A DNA stretch of 64,000 nucleotides from VXRN01 sp963664365 (GTDB lineage Bacteria; Chloroflexota; Dehalococcoidia; Lucifugimonadales; UBA1123): contig OY761144.1 of NCBI GenBank assembly GCA_963664365.1, positions 1,116,001 through 1,180,000 of the forward strand, written 5' to 3'. The translations under genes were made by a program, and so were the position numbers. Each line of letters starts with the position of its first letter. Position 1 is the first letter of the stretch. The notes under the pieces were generated by a model. The model did no database searches. It was not told the DNA's origin and saw only the letters and a program-made list of their open reading frames with translations. Shown one piece after another: positions 29,101 through 34,966 of the stretch.

Positions 29101-29706
29101 AGCGACTACGGCTTCTCCGGGTCCGGAACGGCTACCGCGCTGACCGGCCTGGACGCCGGAGCCGACTACGAAGTGCAGGTGCGCGCCACCAACGACGAGG
29201 GAACGAGCGATTGGTCGTCAAGCGGCCGGGGTTCGACCGACTCGGCCCCCACGCCGACGCCGACCTCAGCGCCGACGCCGACGCCAACGCCGATCGCCAC
29301 TCCGGTTGCTATCCAGGCGACCTCGCCCACGCCGACCGCGACACCGACCCCGTCACCGACGCCAACCGCCGCGCCTACGCCGACTGGTGACGATTCCATA
29401 GTCAGGTACCGCACCCGCCGGACTCCCGACGATCCGACCGCCACGCCTGCGCCGACACCCACCCCGGCGCCGACCGCCACGCCTGCGCCTACGCCGACGT
29501 CCACGCCTGAGCCTACGCCGACACCGACGCCGGCGCCCACGCCCGGCGAATCGCCGACGTCCATATTGTCAGCCGGGTTTGTGCCGACCATCTTCGGCTG
29601 CGACTGCATCTGGCAGGGTATCCTGGCCGGCGGTCTGCTGGGTGTCCTGGCGCTGCTGATAGCCTACGCCGTGAAGCGTCGCCTCGAACAGTCGTCCTCC
29701 ATCTAA
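20149..29706 (+). CDS. Giant fibronectin-III/cadherin-repeat surface protein
   Basis: About 3,185 residues. A long signal segment (WRLFAWISAALLVLAAFWLASVG) is followed by a fibronectin-III-like domain (from 20299), a PT-rich linker (20572-20695) and a second FnIII domain (20698). Three putative Ig-like (He_PIG-type) domains lie at about 21004-21870, then a unique cysteine-containing domain (21880-22235). FnIII and cadherin-like domains then alternate. Cadherin repeats start near 22566, 23161, 23509, 24122, 24727, 25066, 25705, 26312, 26650, 27253, 27938 and 28655. They carry IAENSAAGTNVG, ATDPDGDTLTYSL, LDYE and INVTDVNEPP, typical calcium-binding motifs. FnIII domains number about twelve in all. 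A TP-rich stalk (29246-29565), one membrane helix and a basic tail end it. Likely an adhesin. The ATG at 20149 has AGGAG 8 bases upstream. Confidence 0.9.
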   Translation: MSRTFKNLVYCKERVRRAPPAWRLFAWISAALLVLAAFWLASVGIVLADGSPPGTPDSVSVSRSDGSLSASWDAVEGARSYHVTYSSDGGSSWSLAALNHSGTSISISVDNGKTYIVGVRARNSAGDGGWRNSSASGPFVPPTPTPTPDPTPKPTPEPTPEPTPEPTPDPTPKPTPRPAPPATPSSVSVSRSAGSLTASWDAVDGATSYHITYSSDGGASWSLGALNHPGASITISVDNGKTYTVGVRARNSSGDSGWRNSPASAPFVQPTPTPTPEPTQPATSTPALTFGGATVDDQSYTVDTEITTLTLPKASRTSDGASTTVGTITYTLSPDLPEGLSFDATARTISGTPTALDESATYTYTATYGEDTAALSFAIEVTDGLVTPAATLWVPNISDKTWTRGTSVSFQLPSVGGATSYSMSSTLPAGLSFSSSNRTLSGTPTTAGETNVSYYASNVHGESGAKSFKITIVNPDLTFAVDEIEDVTFVVSRYSDGDKDVTTADIPALPAISNSGVTGVTYSLIGTLHTGLSFSASNRTITGTITHNPTPSSHTLTYTASKSNWNSVSLSFIISVAKDNAYTNCSSNIPENVSAREAVRFTGANNQTPDYGFSVNYLFIFSNVAGLARYREAGTTSWTEVTGLPGGYGNKSGNVWGLKEDTQYDVAVGSVRTSTGIYACPKLWANTLHIKTGVSGKPYKPAAPTVSNSSGNPGTRLDVSWTKPFAVPDVTGYSLKYKKTADGSWSSFSHSGTGTSATLTGLDAKTEYEVQVLATNSNGNSPYSDSGKKTTQGNEDPSFSAATDTRSIAENSAANANVGAAVTGTDPESDTLTYSLSGTDASKFNIGSGTGQITVKSGTSLDYESTTSYSVTVGVSDKKNADGTADTVVDDTIAVTINVTDVSEPPAKPGAPTVTVNAANLDVSWTAPTMTGKPAISDYDVQYRKTGDSAWTDASFTGTITSTSLSGLTKGKQYEVQVRATNAEGTSGWSDSGTEITDANAVTRDIAENSAANTNVGAAVTAVSTNTSYTYTHALSGTDASKFEIGSTTGQITVKSGTSLDYETKTSYSVTVTVTAAAKSQGANAQSVDPNAPGDYVVPVTINVTDVNEVPTFSDDTATRSIAENSGANTNIGAVVTATDPEGDTLTYSLTGTDASNFAIGSGTGQITVKTGNIPNYEAKTSYSVTVNVTDKKKADGTADTAIDDTIAVTINVTDADEPPVKLGVPSASRASSNYHSSFDLSWTALTNMQMAGKPAVNDYDVQYRKVGATDWTDFAHSGTAISTTVTGLAVGTDYEVQVRAVNDEGNGAWSDAASWITDPAPVTRAIAENSAVGASVGAPVNASISLQGYSASTRLEGTDKGKFTIEASTGQIKVKTGNIPNYEAKTSYSVEVHVDAVQDNGSDTMSSVKVIKVTINVTDVNEPPAAPTITVATNSTTPESKIDVSWTAPTNTGKPAINDYDVQYRQNGASDWTDASFTGTTTSTTLTGLTSGKSYEVQVRAVNAEGDGAWSASGSAITKAGGVTRSVVENSAAGTAVGAPVTVTATSSYTLTHSLSGTDAGKFTIESSSGQIKVKSGTSLDYETKTSYSVVVTMQATVEQVSIQGLDPNAPGTYTVPVTINVTDMKEAPEFPAATATRSVDENSAANTNVGAVITATDPDGDTAYYSLSGTDASKFEIGSGTGQITVKSGTSLDYEAKSSYSVTVEATDRKDSSGNADTTIDDTIAVTINVTDANEPPPAPDAPSVWQHSTKPKTELDVSWTALTSAQMTGKPAVSDYDIRYKKSATSTWSDWTHNGTSTTARLTGLAEGTKYDVQVRAVNDEGDGAWSASGTATTQDKNVHSEFPSATTTRSIAENSAAGTNVGTPVTATDTENHTLYYSLSGTDGGKFDVGLNTGQIKVKTGYVPNYEAKTTYSVAVQVSDRKDKDDNPDTVIDDTIEVTINVTDVAEPPAKPAAPSVSANSTTPKSKIDVSWTAPDMTGKPAITDYDVQYRLSGGSTWTDASFTGTGTNTTLANLTNGKSYEVQVRATNVEGTGEWSNSGTAITMAGGVTRSIEENSPAGTNVGAAVTATSANTSYTYSHALSGMDAGSFTIESSSGQIKVKSALNYETKSSYSVIVTVTAAASGVSAQSLDPNAPGDYVVPVTINVTDVNETPEFSEGDTATRSIAENSAAGTNIGAAVTASDADKDVLTYSLSGTDASKFDIGSGTGQIQVKSAPDYEAKTSYSVTVNVTDKKDDSGNPDTEIDDTIEVTINVTDVDEPPAAPDGPTMRQNSDSPTTKVDVSWTAPDMTGKPPITDYDLRYKNTASSTWTVLQHDGTGTSVTLTGLSKGTRYEAQVRATNDEGTSAWSGGGSVRTLDRKTASLSVPENSPAGTAVTGSLPAIDSEGHTLAYAITSDVVIGQVSTSTSTTTQQHNEFTINSSTGQITVNQGANLNYEDTHSHSITVTASHANNQHDNHEIMNAVITVTIDITDANEPPPAPGAPDVRRSASSPHSVLNASWTAPNMTGRPAITDYDVQYRAEDDTDWTDHSFTGTGTATTLSGLYVDTTYEVRVRATNDEGTGPWSAPGSATTDKLVPSVNRDPSFSGSASLSVAENSPSGTSVGSVTATDSDGDTLTYSLGGSDAGSFTIDSATGRISVGSGTALDYESGKTTYSVNVGVSDKTDSDGNTDNVIDDTASVTINVTDVSEPPSAPGAPSVSQNSGSPQTSLNVSWSAPDMTGKPAISDYDVRYKQSGDGNWTSHGHSGAGTATTLSGLTAGTGYEVQVKAKNADGASAWSASGAGSTAAVTVTDDSPKTPVVVTGTVTDTRSDTGSSTNGAPSFGSVDDLSVAENSPSGTNVGDPVTATDPDGDTLYYSLSGSDAVSFTIDSATGRIAVNSGANLDYESKTSYSVLVGVSDRKDSDGNLDAVIDDTVSVTINVTDVNEPPSTPSAPSVTRNSGSPQTALYASWKSPDVSGKPAISDYDVRYRKSGESAWSDYGFSGSGTATALTGLDAGADYEVQVRATNDEGTSDWSSSGRGSTDSAPTPTPTSAPTPTPTPIATPVAIQATSPTPTATPTPSPTPTAAPTPTGDDSIVRYRTRRTPDDPTATPAPTPTPAPTATPAPTPTSTPEPTPTPTPAPTPGESPTSILSAGFVPTIFGCDCIWQGILAGGLLGVLALLIAYAVKRRLEQSSSI

Positions 29707-29707
29707 C

Positions 29708-29742
29708 AGCTTAGGGGGCGGGTTTCCCCCGCCTCCTAAGCT
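29708..29742 (+). terminator. Hairpin after the giant surface protein gene
   Basis: AGCTTAGG (29708-29715) pairs with CCTAAGCT (29735-29742), and the inner G-rich and C-rich arms continue the stem. It lies 2 bases after the stop codon. The T run after it is short, so termination strength is uncertain. Confidence 0.7.
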
Positions 29743-29782
29743 TGTCCATTCCATAATCCCAAAAGTCTCTACTTAAGACACC

Positions 29783-29816
29783 CCACTAAAAACTATCCAC
29801 TACCCACTATCCACCA
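29783..29816. repeat. Heptamer repeat block, copy 2 of 3
   Basis: A block of CCACTA/CCACTAT units that matches 47779-47813 at 33 of 34 positions and resembles the reverse complement of 1353-1395. It lies downstream of the giant gene's hairpin. Confidence 0.8.
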
Positions 29817-29854
29817 CCCCAGCGCCGAATCGCTTGTGGACGCGCATAGAGGGT

Positions 29855-29860
29855 ATAATC
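29855..29860 (+). promoter_or_regulatory. Putative -10 element of the DUF6504-surE-ribF-tyrS run
   Basis: TATAAT lies about 38 bases before the preferred ATG at 29898, at a plausible distance for a short leader. No clear -35 hexamer is visible upstream. Confidence 0.4.
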
Positions 29861-29897
29861 TCCGTGTTTGCCCCAGCGGCTCAGGCGACGGTCCGGT

Positions 29898-30191
29898 ATG
29901 CCCCGTAGGTTCTTCGGCCAGCAGATTTCGGTGGACCAGGACCCGGAAACCCGGGACCCGGTGTCGTTTTCGTTTGTCGGAGAGAGTTACGAGATCGCTC
30001 GGATCATGACCTCGTGGCACGACTACGGCTTCCCGGACGATGGGCGCAAGCACCGCTGGTGGCAGCGACGTCACAGAAACTACTACCGGGTTCGGACGAC
30101 CGATGACCGAGATTTCGAGATCTACTACGACAGGGGCGTGTCAATGGACAACCCTAAGTACATGCGCTGGTACGTTTCGCGGGAGTTCTAG
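29898..30191 (+). CDS. DUF6504-like small protein
   Basis: A 97-residue protein with PRRFFGQQISVDQDPETRDPVSFSFVGESYEIARIMTSWHDYG and a Trp/Arg/Tyr-rich second half (RWWQRRHRNYYRVRTTDDRDFEIYYD). This matches my memory of the DUF6504 family of Actinobacteria and Chloroflexota; its role is unknown. The high content of basic and aromatic residues would allow nucleic acid contact, but that is a guess. An upstream TTG ten codons earlier is possible. surE begins at the base after its stop, so the two are translationally coupled. Confidence 0.75.
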   Translation: MPRRFFGQQISVDQDPETRDPVSFSFVGESYEIARIMTSWHDYGFPDDGRKHRWWQRRHRNYYRVRTTDDRDFEIYYDRGVSMDNPKYMRWYVSREF

Positions 30192-30983
30192 ATGTTGAGA
30201 ATACTGGTAACGAACGACGACGGCATAAACGCCCCGGGCCTCTGGGCCGTCGTGGAGTCCCTGACGGATCTGGGCCAGGTATGCGTCGTGGCCCCGGACC
30301 GCGACCAGAGCGGCATCGGCACGGCGCGGACTCTGCTCAATATCCTCCGCGTCAGCGAAGTCGAGTCGCGAGCTCCGGGAGTTCCGGCGTACTCAGTCAG
30401 CGGGACTCCATCCGATTGTGTGATCCTCGCCGCCGGCGCGCTGTTCGACGAGCCGTTCGACCTGGTGGTGTCCGGCATCAACGAGGGGGCCAACCTCGGC
30501 CTGGACGTCCTGGACTCCGGAACGGCGGGCGGCGCTTTCAGGGGATACTTTCACGGCATCCCTTCGATCGCGGTGTCTGTAACGGCGGTCACCGGCGTCA
30601 AGTACGATACGGCGGCGCGAGTAGCGCGGAGCCTTGTTGAGTCACTGGACGGAGACAGGCGCCCCCTCGTTTACAATGTGAACGTCCCCAACGTGCCCAG
30701 CGACCGGATCAATGGCGTCATGGAGACGTTCCTGGGCCCAAAGGCTTGGCTGGAAGGCGTGCAGCGCGGTCACGACGGGCGGCGGACGCACTACTGGATT
30801 AACCACAGCAGGCCCACCAAAGCCGACGTCCCGGAGGGTTCCGACACCTGGGCGACGCGCAACAACTGGGTGTCTATTACTCCAATAGATCTGGGCGCAA
30901 TGTTGGGAGAGAGGTCGGGAGAGTTCTCGGAACTCGCCGCCGAGGTATCGCTTGCCATTTGCACCGGAAATCCTCCATGCTAG
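30192..30983 (+). CDS. surE: 5'/3'-nucleotidase SurE
   Basis: Metal-dependent nucleoside monophosphatase, 263 residues. The N-terminus ILVTNDDGINAPG carries the metal-binding D9/D10 pair. VVAPDRDQSGIG and VVSGINEGANLGLDVLDSGTAGGAFRG are the other family signatures. It cleaves 5'- and 3'-mononucleotides and short polyphosphates and supports survival in stationary phase in other bacteria. It starts immediately after the DUF6504-like gene, and ribF follows after 33 bases, forming a likely operon with tyrS. Confidence 0.95.
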   Translation: MLRILVTNDDGINAPGLWAVVESLTDLGQVCVVAPDRDQSGIGTARTLLNILRVSEVESRAPGVPAYSVSGTPSDCVILAAGALFDEPFDLVVSGINEGANLGLDVLDSGTAGGAFRGYFHGIPSIAVSVTAVTGVKYDTAARVARSLVESLDGDRRPLVYNVNVPNVPSDRINGVMETFLGPKAWLEGVQRGHDGRRTHYWINHSRPTKADVPEGSDTWATRNNWVSITPIDLGAMLGERSGEFSELAAEVSLAICTGNPPC

Positions 30984-31016
30984 TACTCGACCTGCTTCCA
31001 AGATGGCGGAGCTAAA

Positions 31017-31967
31017 ATGAGCCTGGACGAATCCCTCTCCCATCTCAGTGTGGACCACGACACTGCCGTCACCATAGGCGTGTTCGACGGCGTTCACAGG
31101 GGGCATCTACACCTAATCAGCCGACTCGTGGAACATGCTCAAGACGTAAGCGCGCGCGCCTGCGTGGTCACTTTCAAGAACCACCCCATTACGGTCCTGA
31201 AACCGGGGACTCGGGTCGATTTGCTTACCGACCTCGACGAGCGCGCCCGGCTTCTGAGGCAGGTTGGCGTGGATATGGTCGTCCCAATCGAGTTCGACCG
31301 AGAAGTGGCTCGGCTTTCCTCCGGAGACTTCTTGAGCGTACTCTACGAAAAGCTCAGGATGCGTCATCTGGTGGTCGGGCCGGACTTCGCGATGGGCCAC
31401 AACCGGGACGGAACCCTTCAAACCCTGCCCGGTATTGCCAGGCGTATCGGATTCAGCTTCAACGTGGTTGATCTGATGACGGACCCGGCCGGGAAGGTCA
31501 AGAGCACGACCATACGCAGGCAGATAGCGGACGGGGACGTTTCAGGCGCGGCAAAATTGCTTGGGCGAAACTTCACGGTCCGAGGCGTCGTTGTCCGCGG
31601 CCAGGAGCGCGGACGGGAGTTAGGATTCCCGACAGCCAATCTCCATGTCGCGCCAAACTTGGTGATCCCCGCGAACGGGATCTACGCCGCGCGCGCTCAC
31701 CTGGACTCGGGAAGTTACATGGCGGCCACGAGCATCGGAGTCCGCCCGACATTCGACGACGGACCGGACCGCACCATCGAGGCGTACCTGCTAGACTTCT
31801 CAGGAGACATCTACGGTCAGACCGTCTGCCTGGAGTTCGTCCGACGGTTGCGCGGCGAGGAGAAATTCGACACGGTGGCCGCGCTCCTCGACCGGATGAA
31901 CAGCGACGTAGTACAGACCAGGGACTTGCTGACTCAGTCGGTCGTCCAGACCGCGCAGAATCGTTAG
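31017..31967 (+). CDS. ribF: Bifunctional riboflavin kinase / FAD synthetase
   Basis: Makes FMN and FAD from riboflavin. The 316-residue protein has an N-terminal adenylyltransferase domain with TIGVFDGVHRGHLHLI and a KSTTIRRQIADGDV stretch. The C-terminal riboflavin kinase domain has ERGRELGFPTANL, PANGIYAARA, SIGVRPTFDDG and VCLEFVRRLRGEEKFD. Both halves are complete. The start at 31017 is preceded by a GCGGAG stretch. It stands between surE and tyrS on the same strand with short gaps, so it is probably read from the same transcript. Confidence 0.96.
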   Translation: MSLDESLSHLSVDHDTAVTIGVFDGVHRGHLHLISRLVEHAQDVSARACVVTFKNHPITVLKPGTRVDLLTDLDERARLLRQVGVDMVVPIEFDREVARLSSGDFLSVLYEKLRMRHLVVGPDFAMGHNRDGTLQTLPGIARRIGFSFNVVDLMTDPAGKVKSTTIRRQIADGDVSGAAKLLGRNFTVRGVVVRGQERGRELGFPTANLHVAPNLVIPANGIYAARAHLDSGSYMAATSIGVRPTFDDGPDRTIEAYLLDFSGDIYGQTVCLEFVRRLRGEEKFDTVAALLDRMNSDVVQTRDLLTQSVVQTAQNR

Positions 31968-31977
31968 AGGTGGGACT

Positions 31978-33189
31978 TTGCCGCTGACCGAAGAGCAGAG
32001 ATACAGAATACTAAGGCGCGGCGTGGCGCGGATCATACCCGAGGACGAGTTCGTCCAACGGCTCGAAGAGGGCAAGCCGCTCCGTCTGAAGATGGGCTTC
32101 GACCCGAGCGCGCCGGATATTCACCTCGGCCACGCGGTCGGACTTCGCAAGCTGCGTCAGCTTCAGGAGCTCGGCCACAAGGTGGTTATCATCGTCGGAG
32201 ACTGGACCGCGCAGATAGGCGATCCGTCCGGCAGGTCCGCCACTCGCCCCATGCTGACGCACGCGCAGGTCGTCGAAAACGCGGAGACCTACCTGGCGCA
32301 ATTCTTCAAGATCGTCGACCGCGACCGCGCGGAAGTCAGGTGGCAGAGCGACTGGTTCGGACCGTTCAGCCTTGCCGACGTTATCAGGCTGACCAGCAAG
32401 TTCACCGTCGCCCAGTTTCTCCAGCGGGACGACTTCGCGACGCGGTTCAGCGCGAATCAGCCGATAGCGATCACCGAGTTGCTGTACCCGCTGCTCCAGG
32501 CGTACGACTCCGTCGCGATAGAGTCTGACGTCGAGTTCGGGGGCACCGACCAGATGTTTAACCTGCTGGTGGGGCGCGACCTCCAGGAGATCGAGGGCCA
32601 GCGACCTCAGCAGTGCTTCCTGATGCCGCTCTTGCCGGGCACCGACGGCGTCCAGAAGATGAGCAAGAGCCTCGGCAACTACATCGGGATCGACGAGCCT
32701 CCACGCGAGATATTCGGAAAGACCATGTCGCTGCCGGACACGATGATCGCGCCCTACTTCGAGAACCTCACGGACATTTCTGAAGCCGACCTCTCCGAGA
32801 TACAGTCCGCGATCGCGTCCGGGTCCGCCAACCTGATGGATCTCAAGAAGCGACTGGCCCATAATCTGGTCGCCCAGTTCCACGATGCGGACGAGGCTCG
32901 GGAGGCGCGAGGCTTCTTCGAGCGGACGGTGCAGGGCGGGGAAGCGCCGGATGACATACCGACGCTGGCCATTAAAGCCGAGGATGTGGGAGCGAAGCGG
33001 GTCAGCGATCTGATCTTGGATGCCGGACTCGCCCGCAGCTCGGGTGAGGCCCGAAGGCTGATAGACCAGGGCGCGGTGAGACTGGACGATCAACCGCTTT
33101 CTGAGAACGTCGGCGCGTCGGAGCTGTCGAGCGGTGTGCTCAGGGTCGGGCGCCGGCGCTATCTGAGGCTTCAGATCGACTCTTCCTGA
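31978..33189 (+). CDS. tyrS: Tyrosine--tRNA ligase
   Basis: Class I aminoacyl-tRNA synthetase, 403 residues. The HIGH-type motif is HLGH (49-52), followed by VIIVGDWTAQIGDPSGRS. The KMSKS motif is at 227-231 in GVQKMSKSLGN. A C-terminal S4-like RNA-binding domain has DLILDAGLARSSGEARRLIDQGAVRLDD. The pattern fits the TyrZ-like branch. The start codon is TTG at 31978 with AGGTGGGA upstream, 10 bases after the ribF stop. A hairpin at 33217-33244 probably ends the transcript. Confidence 0.96.
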   Translation: MPLTEEQRYRILRRGVARIIPEDEFVQRLEEGKPLRLKMGFDPSAPDIHLGHAVGLRKLRQLQELGHKVVIIVGDWTAQIGDPSGRSATRPMLTHAQVVENAETYLAQFFKIVDRDRAEVRWQSDWFGPFSLADVIRLTSKFTVAQFLQRDDFATRFSANQPIAITELLYPLLQAYDSVAIESDVEFGGTDQMFNLLVGRDLQEIEGQRPQQCFLMPLLPGTDGVQKMSKSLGNYIGIDEPPREIFGKTMSLPDTMIAPYFENLTDISEADLSEIQSAIASGSANLMDLKKRLAHNLVAQFHDADEAREARGFFERTVQGGEAPDDIPTLAIKAEDVGAKRVSDLILDAGLARSSGEARRLIDQGAVRLDDQPLSENVGASELSSGVLRVGRRRYLRLQIDSS

Positions 33190-33216
33190 ACTCGACACTT
33201 CCGCTCGCCGGTATTG

Positions 33217-33244
33217 AAATCGGGTCTGAGGTTCCCCCGATTTT
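33217..33244 (+). terminator. Hairpin downstream of tyrS
   Basis: AAATCGGG (33217-33224) pairs with CCCGATTT (33236-33243) and is followed by a T-containing stretch. It lies 28 bases past the tyrS stop and just before the next promoter candidate. Confidence 0.6.
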
Positions 33245-33248
33245 GGGG

Positions 33249-33277
33249 TTGCCACTTTCTAATACTGTGCATATAAT
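33249..33277 (+). promoter_or_regulatory. Promoter candidate upstream of the DUF5679 gene
   Basis: TTGCCA (33249-33254), a 17-base spacer and a perfect TATAAT (33272-33277). Transcription would start near 33284, leaving about 175 bases of leader before the ATG at 33460. Confidence 0.65.
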
Positions 33278-33459
33278 TGCGCCCAGATCACCCCATTCAG
33301 ACACCTTGACCCTCCCGATGTCTAGTGAAGCGATAGGTGTCCACGCCGCTAGATTATGGCTCCGGCGAATGGACGGGTACTACACTGGTGGCCACTGAGT
33401 TACTCAATCGTGAACTGAGGCAGCCCGCTTCATCCAGCAGTATTCAGGGAGGAGCGCCT

Positions 33460-33603
33460 ATGCAGGCCTACTGTCTAAAGTGTCGAGCGCACAGAGACAT
33501 CATCGACGCCGAGGAGGTAACGTTCAAGAACGGTCGCCCCGCCACCCGTGGGAAGTGCTCGGTATGCAGCGCTACCGTATTCCGAATCGGAAAAGCCGAG
33601 TAG
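33460..33603 (+). CDS. DUF5679-like zinc-ribbon microprotein
   Basis: A 47-residue protein, MQAYCLKCRAHRDIIDAEE followed by FKNGRPATRGKCSVCSATVFRIGK. The two CxxC pairs (C5/C8 and C33/C36) form a likely zinc ribbon. It resembles DUF5679 proteins, which are short and of unknown function. The ATG at 33460 has AGGGAGGAG 6 bases upstream, the strongest ribosome binding site in this area. The frame is open to 33337, but the added residues look non-coding. Confidence 0.85.
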   Translation: MQAYCLKCRAHRDIIDAEEVTFKNGRPATRGKCSVCSATVFRIGKAE

Positions 33604-33638
33604 TTACATTTGACGGCTTCATCGGGCCTGGCCTTACA

Positions 33639-33667
33639 TTGACTGATTCACTCCACACTGCTAATCT
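33639..33667 (+). promoter_or_regulatory. Promoter candidate of the dienelactone hydrolase gene
   Basis: TTGACT (33639-33644), a 17-base spacer and TAATCT (33662-33667), placed 33 bases before the ATG at 33700. Confidence 0.6.
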
Positions 33668-33699
33668 CGCCCTAACGTTTACGCACAGGAGGAGACAGC

Positions 33700-34464
33700 A
33701 TGTGGAACCAGTTCAACACAGCCGACTATGAAGGGATGATCGCGGAGACGATCACGATATCCGGCTACGACGGCGACAGGATCAATGCCTACTTCGCGCG
33801 GCCGCTCGGCGGCGGTCCCTATCCTTCCATCGTTCTTGTACACCACCTGCCCGGCTGGGACGAGCTTTACAGGGAGATCGCCCGCCGCTTCGCGCATCAC
33901 GGATACGTGGTCTGCGCTCCCGACCTGTTCGCGCGCTTCGGTCAGGGGACGCCGGACGACATCGCGTCCGCCGCCCGCGCGCAGGGTGGAGTCTCGGACG
34001 ACAGCGTACTGGCCGATACCGAGGGCGCGGCCGCGTTCCTGAACTCGCTTCCATACACCAACGGCAAGGTTGGAATCATCGGAAGTTGCTCAGGCGGACG
34101 GCACTCTGTCATGGTGGCCTGCCGCTCCGAGTCTTTCGACGCGGTGGTCGATCTGTGGGGAGGCCGTGTGGTCATGGCGCCCGATACGCTCACGCCTCAG
34201 CAGCCGGTCGCTCCGATAGACCTGACGCCCGGCCTGTCTATCCCAATGCTCGGCATCTTCGGCAATGACGACGCGGCTCCCTCTCCCGAGGAGGTCGATC
34301 AGCACGAAGAGGCCCTCAAGTCCAACGGCAAAGACTACGAGTTCCACCGCTACGACGGCGCGGGCCACGGGTTCTGGTACTACGACCGCGCGATATACCG
34401 CCCCGAGCAGGCGATGGACTCTTGGGACAAGGTCCTGGCCTTCTTCGGCGAGAAGTTGGGGTAG
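33700..34464 (+). CDS. Dienelactone hydrolase family protein
   Basis: A 254-residue alpha/beta hydrolase with a cysteine nucleophile in GIIGSCSGG (C130), acid residue in GIFGNDDAAPS and catalytic histidine in GAGHGFWYYDR. This Cys-Asp-His triad is the mark of dienelactone hydrolases, which open lactone rings in chloro-aromatic breakdown. Many members act on other esters. VHHLPGWDELYREIARRFAHHGYVV is the usual first half. The start has AGGAGGAG 6 bases upstream. No aromatic degradation genes are nearby, so the substrate is open. Confidence 0.88.
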   Translation: MWNQFNTADYEGMIAETITISGYDGDRINAYFARPLGGGPYPSIVLVHHLPGWDELYREIARRFAHHGYVVCAPDLFARFGQGTPDDIASAARAQGGVSDDSVLADTEGAAAFLNSLPYTNGKVGIIGSCSGGRHSVMVACRSESFDAVVDLWGGRVVMAPDTLTPQQPVAPIDLTPGLSIPMLGIFGNDDAAPSPEEVDQHEEALKSNGKDYEFHRYDGAGHGFWYYDRAIYRPEQAMDSWDKVLAFFGEKLG

Positions 34465-34542
34465 GGCGTACACTTACCGATTTGCGGGTGCAACCCTCGT
34501 GGCTGTATCCGCAAATCCAACAGCACGTGAGGGTTGACGAGA

Positions 34543-34959
34543 ATGAACCTATATCAAGATGCCAAACTCAGACAAGCGGCAGCGAGTGGCAAGTACAATC
34601 GCCTTTTCATCCGTCTTGTGAGTAGCAACGAAGATAAGCTGCGAATGATTTTCGAGGATGTCGAGGAGATTCTCGGATTCAGTCTGCCCCCGTCCGCCCG
34701 CAAGCATAGGGCGTGGTGGGCGAACGAAAAAACTGGTGGCAGTCATACTCACGCGCTTGCATGGACAGCCGCAGGCTGGAAGACTTCGGACGTGGACGTG
34801 GACGCCGAGACGCTGGTGTTCGTGCGCAAGAATCCAATTCACAGGCCACCGACGGATGGGTCCAAAATCAACTTCGAAGATTTCCACATACACCACGCAG
34901 AACTGCTGACGGGTGACTGGACTTTCAGCCGCGAGGAGATATACGAGGACCGGATATAG
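34543..34959 (+). CDS. DUF7662-like protein, possible partner of the PIN gene
   Basis: A 138-residue protein with LGFSLPPSARKHRAWWAN (about 44-61), THALAWTAAGWKTSDVDVDAETLVFVR and an acidic C-terminal part. The LPPSAR-HRAWW pattern with a following AGW block resembles what I know as DUF7662; its function is not established. The start at 34543 follows GTGAGGG; a TTG three codons earlier is possible. The PIN-domain gene begins 7 bases after its stop, the arrangement typical of antitoxin-toxin operons. The first gene of such a pair is normally the antitoxin, but the sequence shows no known DNA-binding antitoxin fold. Confidence 0.6.
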   Translation: MNLYQDAKLRQAAASGKYNRLFIRLVSSNEDKLRMIFEDVEEILGFSLPPSARKHRAWWANEKTGGSHTHALAWTAAGWKTSDVDVDAETLVFVRKNPIHRPPTDGSKINFEDFHIHHAELLTGDWTFSREEIYEDRI

Positions 34960-34966
34960 GTGCGCA

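Noticed and set aside
33337..33459. N-terminal extension of the DUF5679 protein from a GTG
   Set aside because: The added residues look non-coding, and a strong AGGGAGGAG site immediately precedes the ATG at 33460.
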